In this document: in pieces, positions 1-7,862 of the stretch
Position numbering within the stretch: the stretch's first letter is position 1
How the letters are laid out: each line of letters opens with the position of its first letter
DNA from: Epithemia pelagica
Lineage: Eukaryota > Bacillariophyta > Bacillariophyceae > Surirellales > Surirellaceae
Direction: 5' to 3'
DNA: 64,000 nucleotides
Assembly (NCBI GenBank): GCA_946965045.2
Contig: OX337234.1
Coordinates: 2,108,001 to 2,172,000, forward strand
The notes under the pieces: model-generated
The model's database searches: none
The model's input: only the letters and a program-made list of their open reading frames with translations
What the model was told of the DNA's origin: nothing
Translations under genes and position numbers: made by a program

Positions 1-1252
1 GCTGCAAGGCTTGATAGGTTTCATGACGTTGTCGAATTTCCGACAAGGGTGTCGGATCGACGCCTTGCAAATCGGTTTCCAACAAGGTATCCAAGGCATC
101 CTTCATATTGACCGCCGTATCCAATGTGGAGGTTGTTGTGGTTGTTGTTTGACTGTGAGCATAGGGAACATGTCGATCGGATCGACTCAAAAAGAGTTCG
201 GCCAATTTGGAAGAATCCGTAGTGGGGTTGGTGGTGCGGGTGGTACCTGAAGGGGACAAAGAAGAAGATGACGACGACGAAAACAAGAAATTACTGGGAA
301 ATTGGGGAGGATGCAACTTGGTCGTCAAGGAAGACGATGTGGCAAAGCGAGGGGGTGGTTTCGGACCACCAATCAAGGACTGTGATGCAGAGCCTGCCGT
401 GCGGTTGTTACGAGTGCCAGTGTCACTGGCAGCAAACGTTAGGTTCCCCTCTTGGCTTTGGAGGGTCGTCGTCGGAGTGCCACCATCGGCTCGAACCGTT
501 CGACGCACGGCCGATCGATTGACGGGCAAATTAAAGGTGGGCAATTTGGCATTGTCTTGCAAATGCATGTGCACACCCGGAGGATGAATCCGCCACGAGG
601 CATCGTCCATTCGTCCACGACCATCGAGCTGGTGCTTTCGAGGAGAGGACGTCCAGTGGGAAGTGTCCTCGTCCAGCTCCATGGGAGCGGCGGTGTCAAG
701 AGTCGAAGGGGCGCCTCCTCCATTCGTTGTGGCAAGAGCCGCAGTGGCAGGATTCAATGCTGGTCGGGAGGATGACATGGGCGATCCTCCCGAACCCAAG
801 GAGAGTAAATCATCCACAATGCTATCCCACCCATCCATGGGGACCACCAACGGATCGTCGTCCTGGGGTGGTGGTGGAGGTTGTAATGGTGGTTGTTGCT
901 GTTGTGCCGTTTGAGTGGGAGGAGGTGTCAAGGAAGAGGACAAAGACGAAGAAGCACCCGTTGTCTTGGAGGCTGTAGTGATGGATCCTGTCGCATTCAG
1001 TGTTCCATTTGTCATCTTCAACAATGTGGAGGAGGACGGAGGATTGGAGTGTTCGGATGGCATTCGTTGTTGGGACAAGTTGTTCTGCGGAGTGGTGCTG
1101 GACGTATGGCTTGCGTTGATCGCTTTCGTGGCATTCAAAGTGTGGTTCTTTGTGCTGTTGGAAGAAATGGATGGATCATGATTGCCTTCCGACATTTGTT
1201 GTTTGGCGGAACGAACGGTAAGGGGTGGATCTGCCATCATCACCACCACCAT
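1..1252 (-). CDS. Partial low-complexity protein, runs off the left edge
   Basis: The minus-strand frame is open without a stop from an ATG at 1252 to the window edge (about 417 codons). An in-frame stop at 1268-1270 makes this the first usable start; ATGs at 1240 and 1237 are alternatives. The product is rich in Ser, Thr, Pro, Gln and Asn, with a Gln/Pro run around 850-910 and poly-Ser around 265-290. One acidic-hydrophobic segment, VVPMDGWDSIVDDLLSL (about 805-855), stands out and resembles the short activation or docking segments seen in regulators. No catalytic or DNA-binding domain is visible; any such domain would lie beyond the left edge. It is transcribed divergently from the GH28 gene at 1877. 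A regulatory protein is a guess from composition only; the open frame itself is solid. Confidence 0.6.
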   Translation of the reverse strand, partial: MVVVMMADPPLTVRSAKQQMSEGNHDPSISSNSTKNHTLNATKAINASHTSSTTPQNNLSQQRMPSEHSNPPSSSTLLKMTNGTLNATGSITTASKTTGASSSLSSSLTPPPTQTAQQQQPPLQPPPPPQDDDPLVVPMDGWDSIVDDLLSLGSGGSPMSSSRPALNPATAALATTNGGGAPSTLDTAAPMELDEDTSHWTSSPRKHQLDGRGRMDDASWRIHPPGVHMHLQDNAKLPTFNLPVNRSAVRRTVRADGGTPTTTLQSQEGNLTFAASDTGTRNNRTAGSASQSLIGGPKPPPRFATSSSLTTKLHPPQFPSNFLFSSSSSSSLSPSGTTRTTNPTTDSSKLAELFLSRSDRHVPYAHSQTTTTTTSTLDTAVNMKDALDTLLETDLQGVDPTPLSEIRQRHETYQALQ

Positions 1253-1876
1253 GGGGAAGACTCGAATTCACAACAAGTGTCAATGACACGACACGAAAAA
1301 GATGGAGATCCAGTTCTCTAGTTGCTGGGCTGTCTTGCAGATATAGAGCGTCTGCTGTCTTGGCAAGAATGTTGTGTCCTCTGGTATATTATTTTCTCCG
1401 CACTATTCGTATTCCAAAAGGCCTCTTGTTGTTGTTGTTGTCGTTGTCGAAGGAATGAATCTCTTCGTGACAAAACATGGGACAGAAACCGGGTGCAGAT
1501 GACACGGCGGAGAAAGCGTTGGATCAATGGTTTACTTCCGCGCAGAAATTGCCGGCGCCAAAAGGGCGCACGGAAGCACGTGATTGGTAGAGATGATGAG
1601 CGCTCGAGAGTATGACGTATCCGCGACCTTTTCAGTCGCATTCACGTGGCGGAAGACAGACAGAAGAAACCTTAGCGGGAGTGGATTCTACAAGGAATTT
1701 ACCGCGACCATGACCAAAATTGGATCTTTCTCGGATAGAGATGTGATGTCTATGATATATGATGATAGAGCATTTCTGCCCTCTTTATTGACATTCCATG
1801 ACATCCTACTCCTTGCGTTGTAGATCCACACCATTCCCTTTCGAGAGTCCATTCGCCGTCGTTTCTTCTTTGAACC
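1253..1876. other. Divergent intergenic region
   Basis: This stretch lies between two genes read away from each other, so it should hold both promoters. A short GTT/CAA trinucleotide run sits at about 1426-1450. No RNA gene, transposon end or convincing coding frame is seen. Confidence 0.5.
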
Positions 1877-3289
1877 ATGGGAAGTTGGACGATTATTAGT
1901 GTCTTGCAATTTGGAGCCGTCGGAGATGGAGTGACGGACGATACTCGGGCCTTTCGAGCCGCCCTGGGCTTTCTCGCCGCTGTCGGAGGAGGCCAACTAC
2001 TTGTCAATGGTTTTGGACGACGGTATCGGACCTTGCCGTTGGAATTGACCAGTCACATGGTCTTGTATTTGGAGGAGGGAGCGACTCTGTCGGCCATGAG
2101 TGACGTTCAATTGTGGCCCTTGGACCCGCCCTTTCCGAGTTATGGAGGACCCTGGCATTATACCTATTTTCTGGGAGGCAAACATGTCACGAATGTGACC
2201 ATTGTCGGAGAAGGACGAAGCAGTATTGTGGATGGTCAAGGCGCGTATTGGTGGGAACGACGACGGAATCACAGTCTCCAACACGGACCGGGACATTTGA
2301 TTGAATTTCTCTATTCCAACCAGATTCGGTTGTGGAATCTCCACCTCGTGGATAGTCCCTCGTGGAATGTTCACTTTTACGATTGTACCGATGTTCATGT
2401 GAAACAAGTCCACATTGTGGAACCAGAATCGGCTCCCTTTGTCGATGGCTTTGATCCCGACAGTTGTCGCAATGTCTTGATTGAAGATTCCACCTATCAG
2501 GGAGGCGATGATTGTGTGGCTATTAAATCCGGCTCGGATTGTTTTGGCATTGACTATGGCAAACCCAGTGTCAATATTACCATTCGCAATCTCACCTGTC
2601 ATGGATTCTCGGCCGGTATTGCGATTGGATCGGAAATGAGTGGAGGAGTGGAAAATGTCACGATTGAAAATGTCTTGTTTACCAAGGCCAACAAACCGGC
2701 CGACATTAAAGTCGGCAAAACGCGTGGAGGCTACGTGCGCAATGTCGTCTTTCGCAACATTACCGTCACGGGAACGATTCAACGAGCGATTCATGTCGAC
2801 ATGTTTCATTACAATGACTCTCCCAACCGGTATTGTCCCAAGGGTTGGAAGCCTCCGACCTTGTCGGATCTTTCCAATTTGACCTTTGTCGGATTTGATG
2901 GGCGGAATGCCAGTTATATTGACTACCAACACCGACCCAATACAACCTTTCATTTTTATGCCTACCCGGAAAGTCCCATCCGGAATGTGTATCTACAAGA
3001 CTTGTACTTTCCCGACAATACCTATGGAGTCAATTGGAACTGCAATGCCGTTGAGGGTGTGGTGATCAACCACACGGTACATCCCTGGCCACCCTGCGAC
3101 GGTTTTACTATCTTGGATGAAAACCACCATCACCACCACAGTCGTGGCGAGGAGGAATCCGTGTCAGGCATATCTCCAAGCCACGCGTTGGCGGTGGTGC
3201 TCGGCGCTCTCTTGCTGGTTCGTTGGTGGACCATACATGGGCTGTCATGTAGAGGTCGTCGTCAAGTTGCACCGAGATACGGCGATTGA
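1877..3289 (+). CDS. GH28 polygalacturonase-like glycoside hydrolase with C-terminal membrane anchor
   Basis: A 470-aa single-exon gene. The N-terminal segment FGAVGDGVTDDTRAF is the classic start of the pectin-lyase-like beta-helix. Family 28 motifs follow in order: VDGFDPDS (the NTD-type site), GGDDCVAIKSG (paired catalytic Asp), then IAIGSEMSGG, then DIKVGKTRGG in place of RIK. The GSEMSGG and RGGYV pattern matches the plant and bacterial GH28 subgroup rather than fungal endopolygalacturonases; the usual GHG histidine is replaced (SAGIAIG). The ATG at 1877 has an in-frame TGA immediately upstream (1871), so no longer N-terminus exists without an unseen exon, and no signal peptide is present. 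A His-rich linker and a hydrophobic helix (ALAVVLGALLLV) followed by basic residues end the protein, which suggests membrane anchoring. Expected role: hydrolysis of uronic-acid-containing cell-wall polysaccharide. Substrate unknown. Confidence 0.88.
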   Translation: MGSWTIISVLQFGAVGDGVTDDTRAFRAALGFLAAVGGGQLLVNGFGRRYRTLPLELTSHMVLYLEEGATLSAMSDVQLWPLDPPFPSYGGPWHYTYFLGGKHVTNVTIVGEGRSSIVDGQGAYWWERRRNHSLQHGPGHLIEFLYSNQIRLWNLHLVDSPSWNVHFYDCTDVHVKQVHIVEPESAPFVDGFDPDSCRNVLIEDSTYQGGDDCVAIKSGSDCFGIDYGKPSVNITIRNLTCHGFSAGIAIGSEMSGGVENVTIENVLFTKANKPADIKVGKTRGGYVRNVVFRNITVTGTIQRAIHVDMFHYNDSPNRYCPKGWKPPTLSDLSNLTFVGFDGRNASYIDYQHRPNTTFHFYAYPESPIRNVYLQDLYFPDNTYGVNWNCNAVEGVVINHTVHPWPPCDGFTILDENHHHHHSRGEEESVSGISPSHALAVVLGALLLVRWWTIHGLSCRGRRQVAPRYGD

Positions 3290-3778
3290 TGGAACGATTG
3301 CCAAACCGCTTCTACAAGAAGAAGGGTTGTGGAACATGGTCCCGGCCCTCACGAACACAAATCAATCAACGGCGCAATGACAAAGAAAGAACGACATGAA
3401 GATTTTGTTCCAAGCATGACACCATTCCGACGACTGCGTGCTTGTGGCGGAAAGGGATTTTCACAAGAATGGCTACGATGCAATTGTTGATTGACCTTGT
3501 TCTTCGGGCATTGCATTTTTGTTGTCCGACCACGTTCGAAAAGGAAAAGAGGAAACTCACCAAAACATTCAATGTAGAGGCAAAATTTGAGCTAGCTATT
3601 AGGTTTAGGTTCTCCAGTGTGACGCCTTTTGTCTGGTAGCCACTTCCGCAGGAGCTACAGTAGAAAGAATCCGATCAACAACAGCAACATTAAGAATACT
3701 GGAGGGGCCATCGAATGTTTTGATCACAGAGCCGACAAAATGTTCACCGTTGGAAGCAAGTATGGGCAAAATCAAAGA
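3290..3778. other. Convergent intergenic region
   Basis: The 3' flanks of the GH28 gene (+) and the PP2C gene (-). It should hold both polyadenylation regions. Nothing else is recognised. Confidence 0.5.
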
Positions 3779-5326
3779 CTATTCCTGTAGCCACACAATC
3801 ACCACAGAGATGTTATCATAACTGCCAAGCCTGTACGCTTGTCGGGCTAATTTGCCAGGAATGTCTGGCTTGGGTGTCCCATTGATGCAATGACTTCCCA
3901 CAAAGGCCACCGCGTCCAACGAGGACATGACTTCCCATAGTCCATCTGTGGCCAAAACAACAAAGTGTTCTTGAATCTCTTGTTCCGCTGTTGACAATGG
4001 TTCTTGGTCATTGTCCTTTTCTTCTGTACCGAGGACAACATGACCCCCGGCACTCTTGACGGGGTACAGGAAAATGTCTGGATCCCCGGAAACGTGTGGA
4101 CGTAAGCTCCGATCCCCAATGGCCCGTGCAACAGTTAGAATTCCATTGACTCGAGCCGGATAGCCTCGCCCATATGTTATCACCTTGCCACCACGAACCT
4201 TTTCAATATTGTAGCGTTCCTCAGGATCATCGGGTCTGTGATCCTTGGTTATCTGGCAATAGGAAACTTGTTTCTTGCTGTTGTTGTTGTGAGTGGTGGA
4301 AGAATCTTTGTTACTCTCTTCGGAAGTGAATGGCGGGGGTTGAACTAGTTCGGTCACGCGTCCGGCCACCGCACGACAATCACCAATGTTGGCCACAATC
4401 AAAACACTCTCCTGCTTGTTGTTGTTGTTGTCGCCATCCTCGTCTTGGATCAATGGATTAGTGTCATTGTTACTCACGGCTTCAGATGGAATATGCAACT
4501 GCCACACAACAAGTGCGGTAGAGCCCACACCATTCCAGCTCTCTTGTTTCAGGACAAAGTCATCCAATTGCTTAAGCGTGGATGTGAGAGATTCTACGCA
4601 TTCCTCAATGGATTGTTTGTTTTGAATCTGTACCAACGGAGATGGCCCCGATAATAAGGATGATTCGGAAACAAGTGTATTGTAAAGATTATCCTTCAAA
4701 TACTCGCTCACTTGTGGTCCACCATGTCCATCAAAGACAGCAGCCAAGAGAGATGACTTTCCTCCACCCCCTTCCATGTCTGACTGTTCATGGATTGCCA
4801 CAACTTCATCTTGCATGCCTGGTCGTCGACCTTTGATCGCATGGGCATGGACTCGACAGTTTTCGTCGCTATTTTGTTCCGACGGTTCCAGAGTCGGCCT
4901 CAAATCATTCTTCTTGGAACTGCTGGAAGACGAGTACTCACGGACAGCTTGGGAAAGGGTAATGCGGGAATCTCCTCGTCCTTGTTGATTTCTCGTCAAA
5001 GTGGTGGTTCTGGGCATCCACCATTGCTGCCGCTTTCGGAAGAATATTGGATGGAAACCTCCACAGTATCTGTTGTACAATTGAGAGCTGTCATGCAGTT
5101 GATCGGTCATCCTCGTACGCTCCAGCTGTTGTATTGGTCGTTGCTGCTCGGTTGAGAAGGGACGGCAAGGCCAACGGCAAGGTCCGTGGCTTGGGTTCGT
5201 GGCGAAGGCTGATGGAAGTTCATCTCTTACCAGAAGTAACTGCGAGGATCGATTTTCGATTCTGGAGCACATCAAACGAAGAAGCGAAAGGATAGGACGC
5301 ATCTCTTTCATCATTGTCATTGTCAT
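3779..5326 (-). CDS. PP2C-type Ser/Thr protein phosphatase (PPM family)
   Basis: About 515 aa from ATG 5326 (or 507 from ATG 5302). PP2C motifs appear in order: AAVFDGHGGPQV (metal-binding Asp and Gly), ANIGDCRAVAGR, TKDHRPDDPEE, LTVARAIGDRSLRP, LATDGLWEVMS and the final SYDNISVVIVWL. All metal-coordinating Asp positions are present. An acidic, Asn-rich insert separates the DGHGG and GDCRA motifs. The N-terminus from MRPILSLLRL onward is Arg/Ser/Leu-rich and lacks acidic residues, like a mitochondrial presequence; organelle location is inferred. The frame stays open upstream to an ATG at 5434, but that extension (5370-5434) lies inside the retrotransposon 5' LTR, so 5326/5302 are taken as native starts. 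The copia insertion begins only 44 bp upstream of ATG 5326 and separates the gene from its original promoter. Confidence 0.9.
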   Translation of the reverse strand: MTMTMMKEMRPILSLLRLMCSRIENRSSQLLLVRDELPSAFATNPSHGPCRWPCRPFSTEQQRPIQQLERTRMTDQLHDSSQLYNRYCGGFHPIFFRKRQQWWMPRTTTLTRNQQGRGDSRITLSQAVREYSSSSSSKKNDLRPTLEPSEQNSDENCRVHAHAIKGRRPGMQDEVVAIHEQSDMEGGGGKSSLLAAVFDGHGGPQVSEYLKDNLYNTLVSESSLLSGPSPLVQIQNKQSIEECVESLTSTLKQLDDFVLKQESWNGVGSTALVVWQLHIPSEAVSNNDTNPLIQDEDGDNNNNKQESVLIVANIGDCRAVAGRVTELVQPPPFTSEESNKDSSTTHNNNSKKQVSYCQITKDHRPDDPEERYNIEKVRGGKVITYGRGYPARVNGILTVARAIGDRSLRPHVSGDPDIFLYPVKSAGGHVVLGTEEKDNDQEPLSTAEQEIQEHFVVLATDGLWEVMSSLDAVAFVGSHCINGTPKPDIPGKLARQAYRLGSYDNISVVIVWLQE

Positions 5327-5369
5327 GGCTGTCCACCGGAACAAACCAGTATAAGAAATTGGAAGTGAG

Positions 5370-5543
5370 TGAATAAATCCCGCCAACAGGTCGCATATTG
5401 GCGGATACATGGTCGCATATTGGCGAATATGCATCGCCTACATATGCTGCTACGCATCTAGTTTTCTAGTCATAATTTTGGTCTAGCCACTTGTTGTACG
5501 CCGTATACACCGTGTTGTAGCGTGTAGTGGCAGGATTTATACA
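5370..5543 (+). repeat. 5' LTR of the copia element
   Basis: 174 bp, TG...CA. It holds a direct repeat GGTCGCATATTGGCG with a 22-bp period (5389-5403 and 5411-5425), a plausible enhancer or transcription-factor site. On the minus strand the LTR lengthens the reading frame of the adjacent PP2C gene, with ATGs at 5434 and 5410. Confidence 0.93.
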
Positions 5544-6323
5544 GTTTATCAGACCCAACTCGCAGAGCCGCAGTGGTTTAGCTGGTAAACGTTTCCTGTT
5601 GGCTCGTGGTGCCAGGGGTTCGAATCCCCTCAGACTCAGCTTTAAGTTAAGACTCCCAATTTCTGGGGGCCGCCATATTTGGGGTGTATGGTACAAGACG
5701 TTTCCCCGCTGGTTAAAAGTGCATGTTCTTCGCAAGGGTGGCAGATTGACCCCGGTCTTCGGGCTAGAAGGGGTTCACCGCCTTGTACATACGCTATATG
5801 CCAATGCACGGGGGAACTAAAATTTTTTTATCTAACTCACCAACTATGCTAGCTAAGCTATGCATCCTGTGAAACTCCTTGGAGTCTTGCTCTCTGCCTT
5901 TTGCCCGTACTGGCAGCGGCTGATCACCGCTTGGGAGTGTTCGCGCTAAGCTACTCGTCACGGTATGCTTGCGGCACTACTTATAGTTCACACTCGTGAT
6001 GTGTGACCCATGGCACTCTCCCACGTGACGGGGAGCACTCGCTTAAGTGAGCGATTGTTTCGGTAATCTTTTCTCCATACATGAAAATATAGATACCTCC
6101 TTTTGCACTGTGCCGACGCACACGTCCTAAGTATTTGTTCTCTGCCGACTGCAGCGCAAACGCAAGTCGACACTACTTGTGCACCTTAATTCCAGGTAGA
6201 ATCGCGAAATCTACGATCTGCATCACCTTTTGGCAATGCCTCCACACTTCTGTGTTTTTTGCCTGTGTTTTGCTCTGAACCTCTCCTGCTTCTGGCTCTC
6301 TTGCTTTCCTTTTGCCTTCCACC
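5544..6323 (+). other. Untranslated leader of the copia element
   Basis: 780 bp between the 5' LTR and the gag ATG. It holds the possible primer-binding site and the tRNA-like segment. No long ATG-initiated frame is credible here. Packaging signals would be expected but cannot be recognised. Confidence 0.6.
5567..5638 (+). other. tRNA-like segment with pol III A and B boxes in the copia leader
   Basis: TGGTTTAGCTGG at 5574-5585 fits the pol III A box exactly, and GGTTCGAATCC at 5617-5627 fits the B box exactly. Their spacing is tRNA-like. The D arm pairs perfectly (GTTT 5576-5579 with AAAC 5587-5590, loop AGCTGGT). The T arm pairs perfectly (AGGGG 5614-5618 with CCCCT 5626-5630, loop TTCGAAT). 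The presumed acceptor strands (5567-5573 and 5631-5637) pair poorly, with 3 of 7 positions matching, and no regular anticodon arm forms without overlapping the T stem. It is therefore a tRNA-derived module rather than a working tRNA gene. Confidence 0.6.
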
Positions 6324-7862
6324 ATGTCTTCATCCACTGCCCCTGAAAATCCCAAGGAAGATTTCAAGGCTGCCGTTAAACGCTGTGGATACAATGATGC
6401 CACCGTGACCTACATCATTGAGCAGGGTTTTGATGATGCTCAATCGTTCATGACTGTTGCGGTCCATCAAGTGCCGTCGATGTTGAAGATGATGGCGAAG
6501 ACCCCTCCAGAGAACGGGGCCTTTCCCTTCAGTGCCAACCTGCAGCTCCACGGCTTCCGAATGTGGCTCGAATACCGTTCGTCTCGTGGTCAGGCTCTTA
6601 AAGTCTCACTTTTCTCTGATCCGCCCCTGATCAAGAAATGGACCAAACGTACCCAGGAACTGTTTGCACTCAACAAGGAAGTTGCCTCTGATGAACTGAC
6701 CCCACCGAAAGAGTTGACTTCGTTTACTCAGTGGGAGGTGTTTAACGATGCCTTGCTCACGTTCCTCGCACAGCATCGCAATCCCACAACGGGTGTCCCT
6801 TTGACATACGTCCTTCGTGAAACTAAGCCTGTTGGTTCTGAAGCAAGGAATGCTGCCTACGATACTATCGATGACGATTTGATTGCTACTACTATCCTGC
6901 AAGGTGATCAGTATGCCCTTGACAATCAACGCGTCTTCACACTGATGAAACCTTTTCTTGTTGGCGGACCTGGCCTGACGTTCATCAAGCCCCACCAAAA
7001 GAAGAAGGACGGCCGTGAGGCGTATCTTGCGTTGACTCGCCAAGCTACTGGCACAGCAGCTGTCACCATCCGCAAGAAAGAAGCATACGCTGCTATTGCC
7101 GACGCAAAGTTTACAGGCCGCGGTCGTTTCTCGTATCAACAATATGTTCACCGCCATCAGAAAGCTCATAATACGTTGGCTGAACTTGATGAACCCGTTG
7201 CTGAAACCAAAAAGGTAACCGATTTCCTCAAAGGTATATCGGATCCCTCTTTGGCGGCGGGAAAGACGGTCGTCAACGGTGACGCAGCAAAGCTTTCTGA
7301 TTTTGAAGCGTGCCAGCAGTATTTTGGCACGTTAATTGCTGCATCCCGTACCGACAAGACCAATGACGAGAATCGAAAGATTGCTGGTGTGGGTACGACT
7401 AAGACTAGTGGAAAGAAGAATGGTCGTAACAAGCAGAATAAGAAGAAGACACGTCATTACAGTTTGGATGAATGGCGCAAGCTCTCTGATGAAGAGAAGG
7501 CCGAAATCCTCCGCGCCCGTAAAGAACAGAAAGACGCTAATGGAAAGCGCAAGGCCGGAGCCGTGCGAACTGAAGATGAAAATGGCTCTCGCAAGTTGTG
7601 TAAAACTGAAACTCCAAAGTCTGATGACATGAAATTGGAGACCACTGACCTGGATGGCGACGACGCGCCGAACCATTCCGAGCCTGATCCTCCTGTTGCT
7701 GATGAGCCGACTGTTCCCAAAACCTCAGCCGGAAACAGTTTCGGACGCTTTGCCCATAGTAAAAAAGGATCTACAAAGCCGCACAACCCTGATGAAACCA
7801 AGGAGCCTACAACTGCCGTTGCGAAAGCTGCCCTTGCTGATAAGGCCACAAAGCAGACCTGA
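6324..7862 (+). CDS. gag: Copia Gag-like protein
   Basis: 512 aa from ATG 6324 (context ACCATGT) to TGA 7860-7862. The N-terminal two-thirds looks globular. The C-terminal third is Lys/Arg-rich (around KKNGRNKQNKKKTRHY), then acidic and Pro-rich, as expected for a nucleic-acid-binding nucleocapsid part, but no CCHC zinc knuckle is visible. Its position between the leader and the protease identifies it as Gag; the sequence alone would not. The stop is followed in the same frame by the whole pol region without another stop, so a Gag-Pol fusion needs only suppression of this TGA (context ACC TGA GGC). Confidence 0.8.
   Translation: MSSSTAPENPKEDFKAAVKRCGYNDATVTYIIEQGFDDAQSFMTVAVHQVPSMLKMMAKTPPENGAFPFSANLQLHGFRMWLEYRSSRGQALKVSLFSDPPLIKKWTKRTQELFALNKEVASDELTPPKELTSFTQWEVFNDALLTFLAQHRNPTTGVPLTYVLRETKPVGSEARNAAYDTIDDDLIATTILQGDQYALDNQRVFTLMKPFLVGGPGLTFIKPHQKKKDGREAYLALTRQATGTAAVTIRKKEAYAAIADAKFTGRGRFSYQQYVHRHQKAHNTLAELDEPVAETKKVTDFLKGISDPSLAAGKTVVNGDAAKLSDFEACQQYFGTLIAASRTDKTNDENRKIAGVGTTKTSGKKNGRNKQNKKKTRHYSLDEWRKLSDEEKAEILRARKEQKDANGKRKAGAVRTEDENGSRKLCKTETPKSDDMKLETTDLDGDDAPNHSEPDPPVADEPTVPKTSAGNSFGRFAHSKKGSTKPHNPDETKEPTTAVAKAALADKATKQT

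Noticed and set aside
1997-2953. 318-codon minus-strand ORF opposite the GH28 gene
   Set aside because: Antisense shadow; the plus-strand frame carries the GH28 motifs.
5567-5638. A functional tRNA gene
   Set aside because: A and B boxes and two arms are perfect, but the acceptor stem pairs at only 3 of 7 positions and no anticodon arm of normal geometry forms. Reported as a tRNA-derived module instead.
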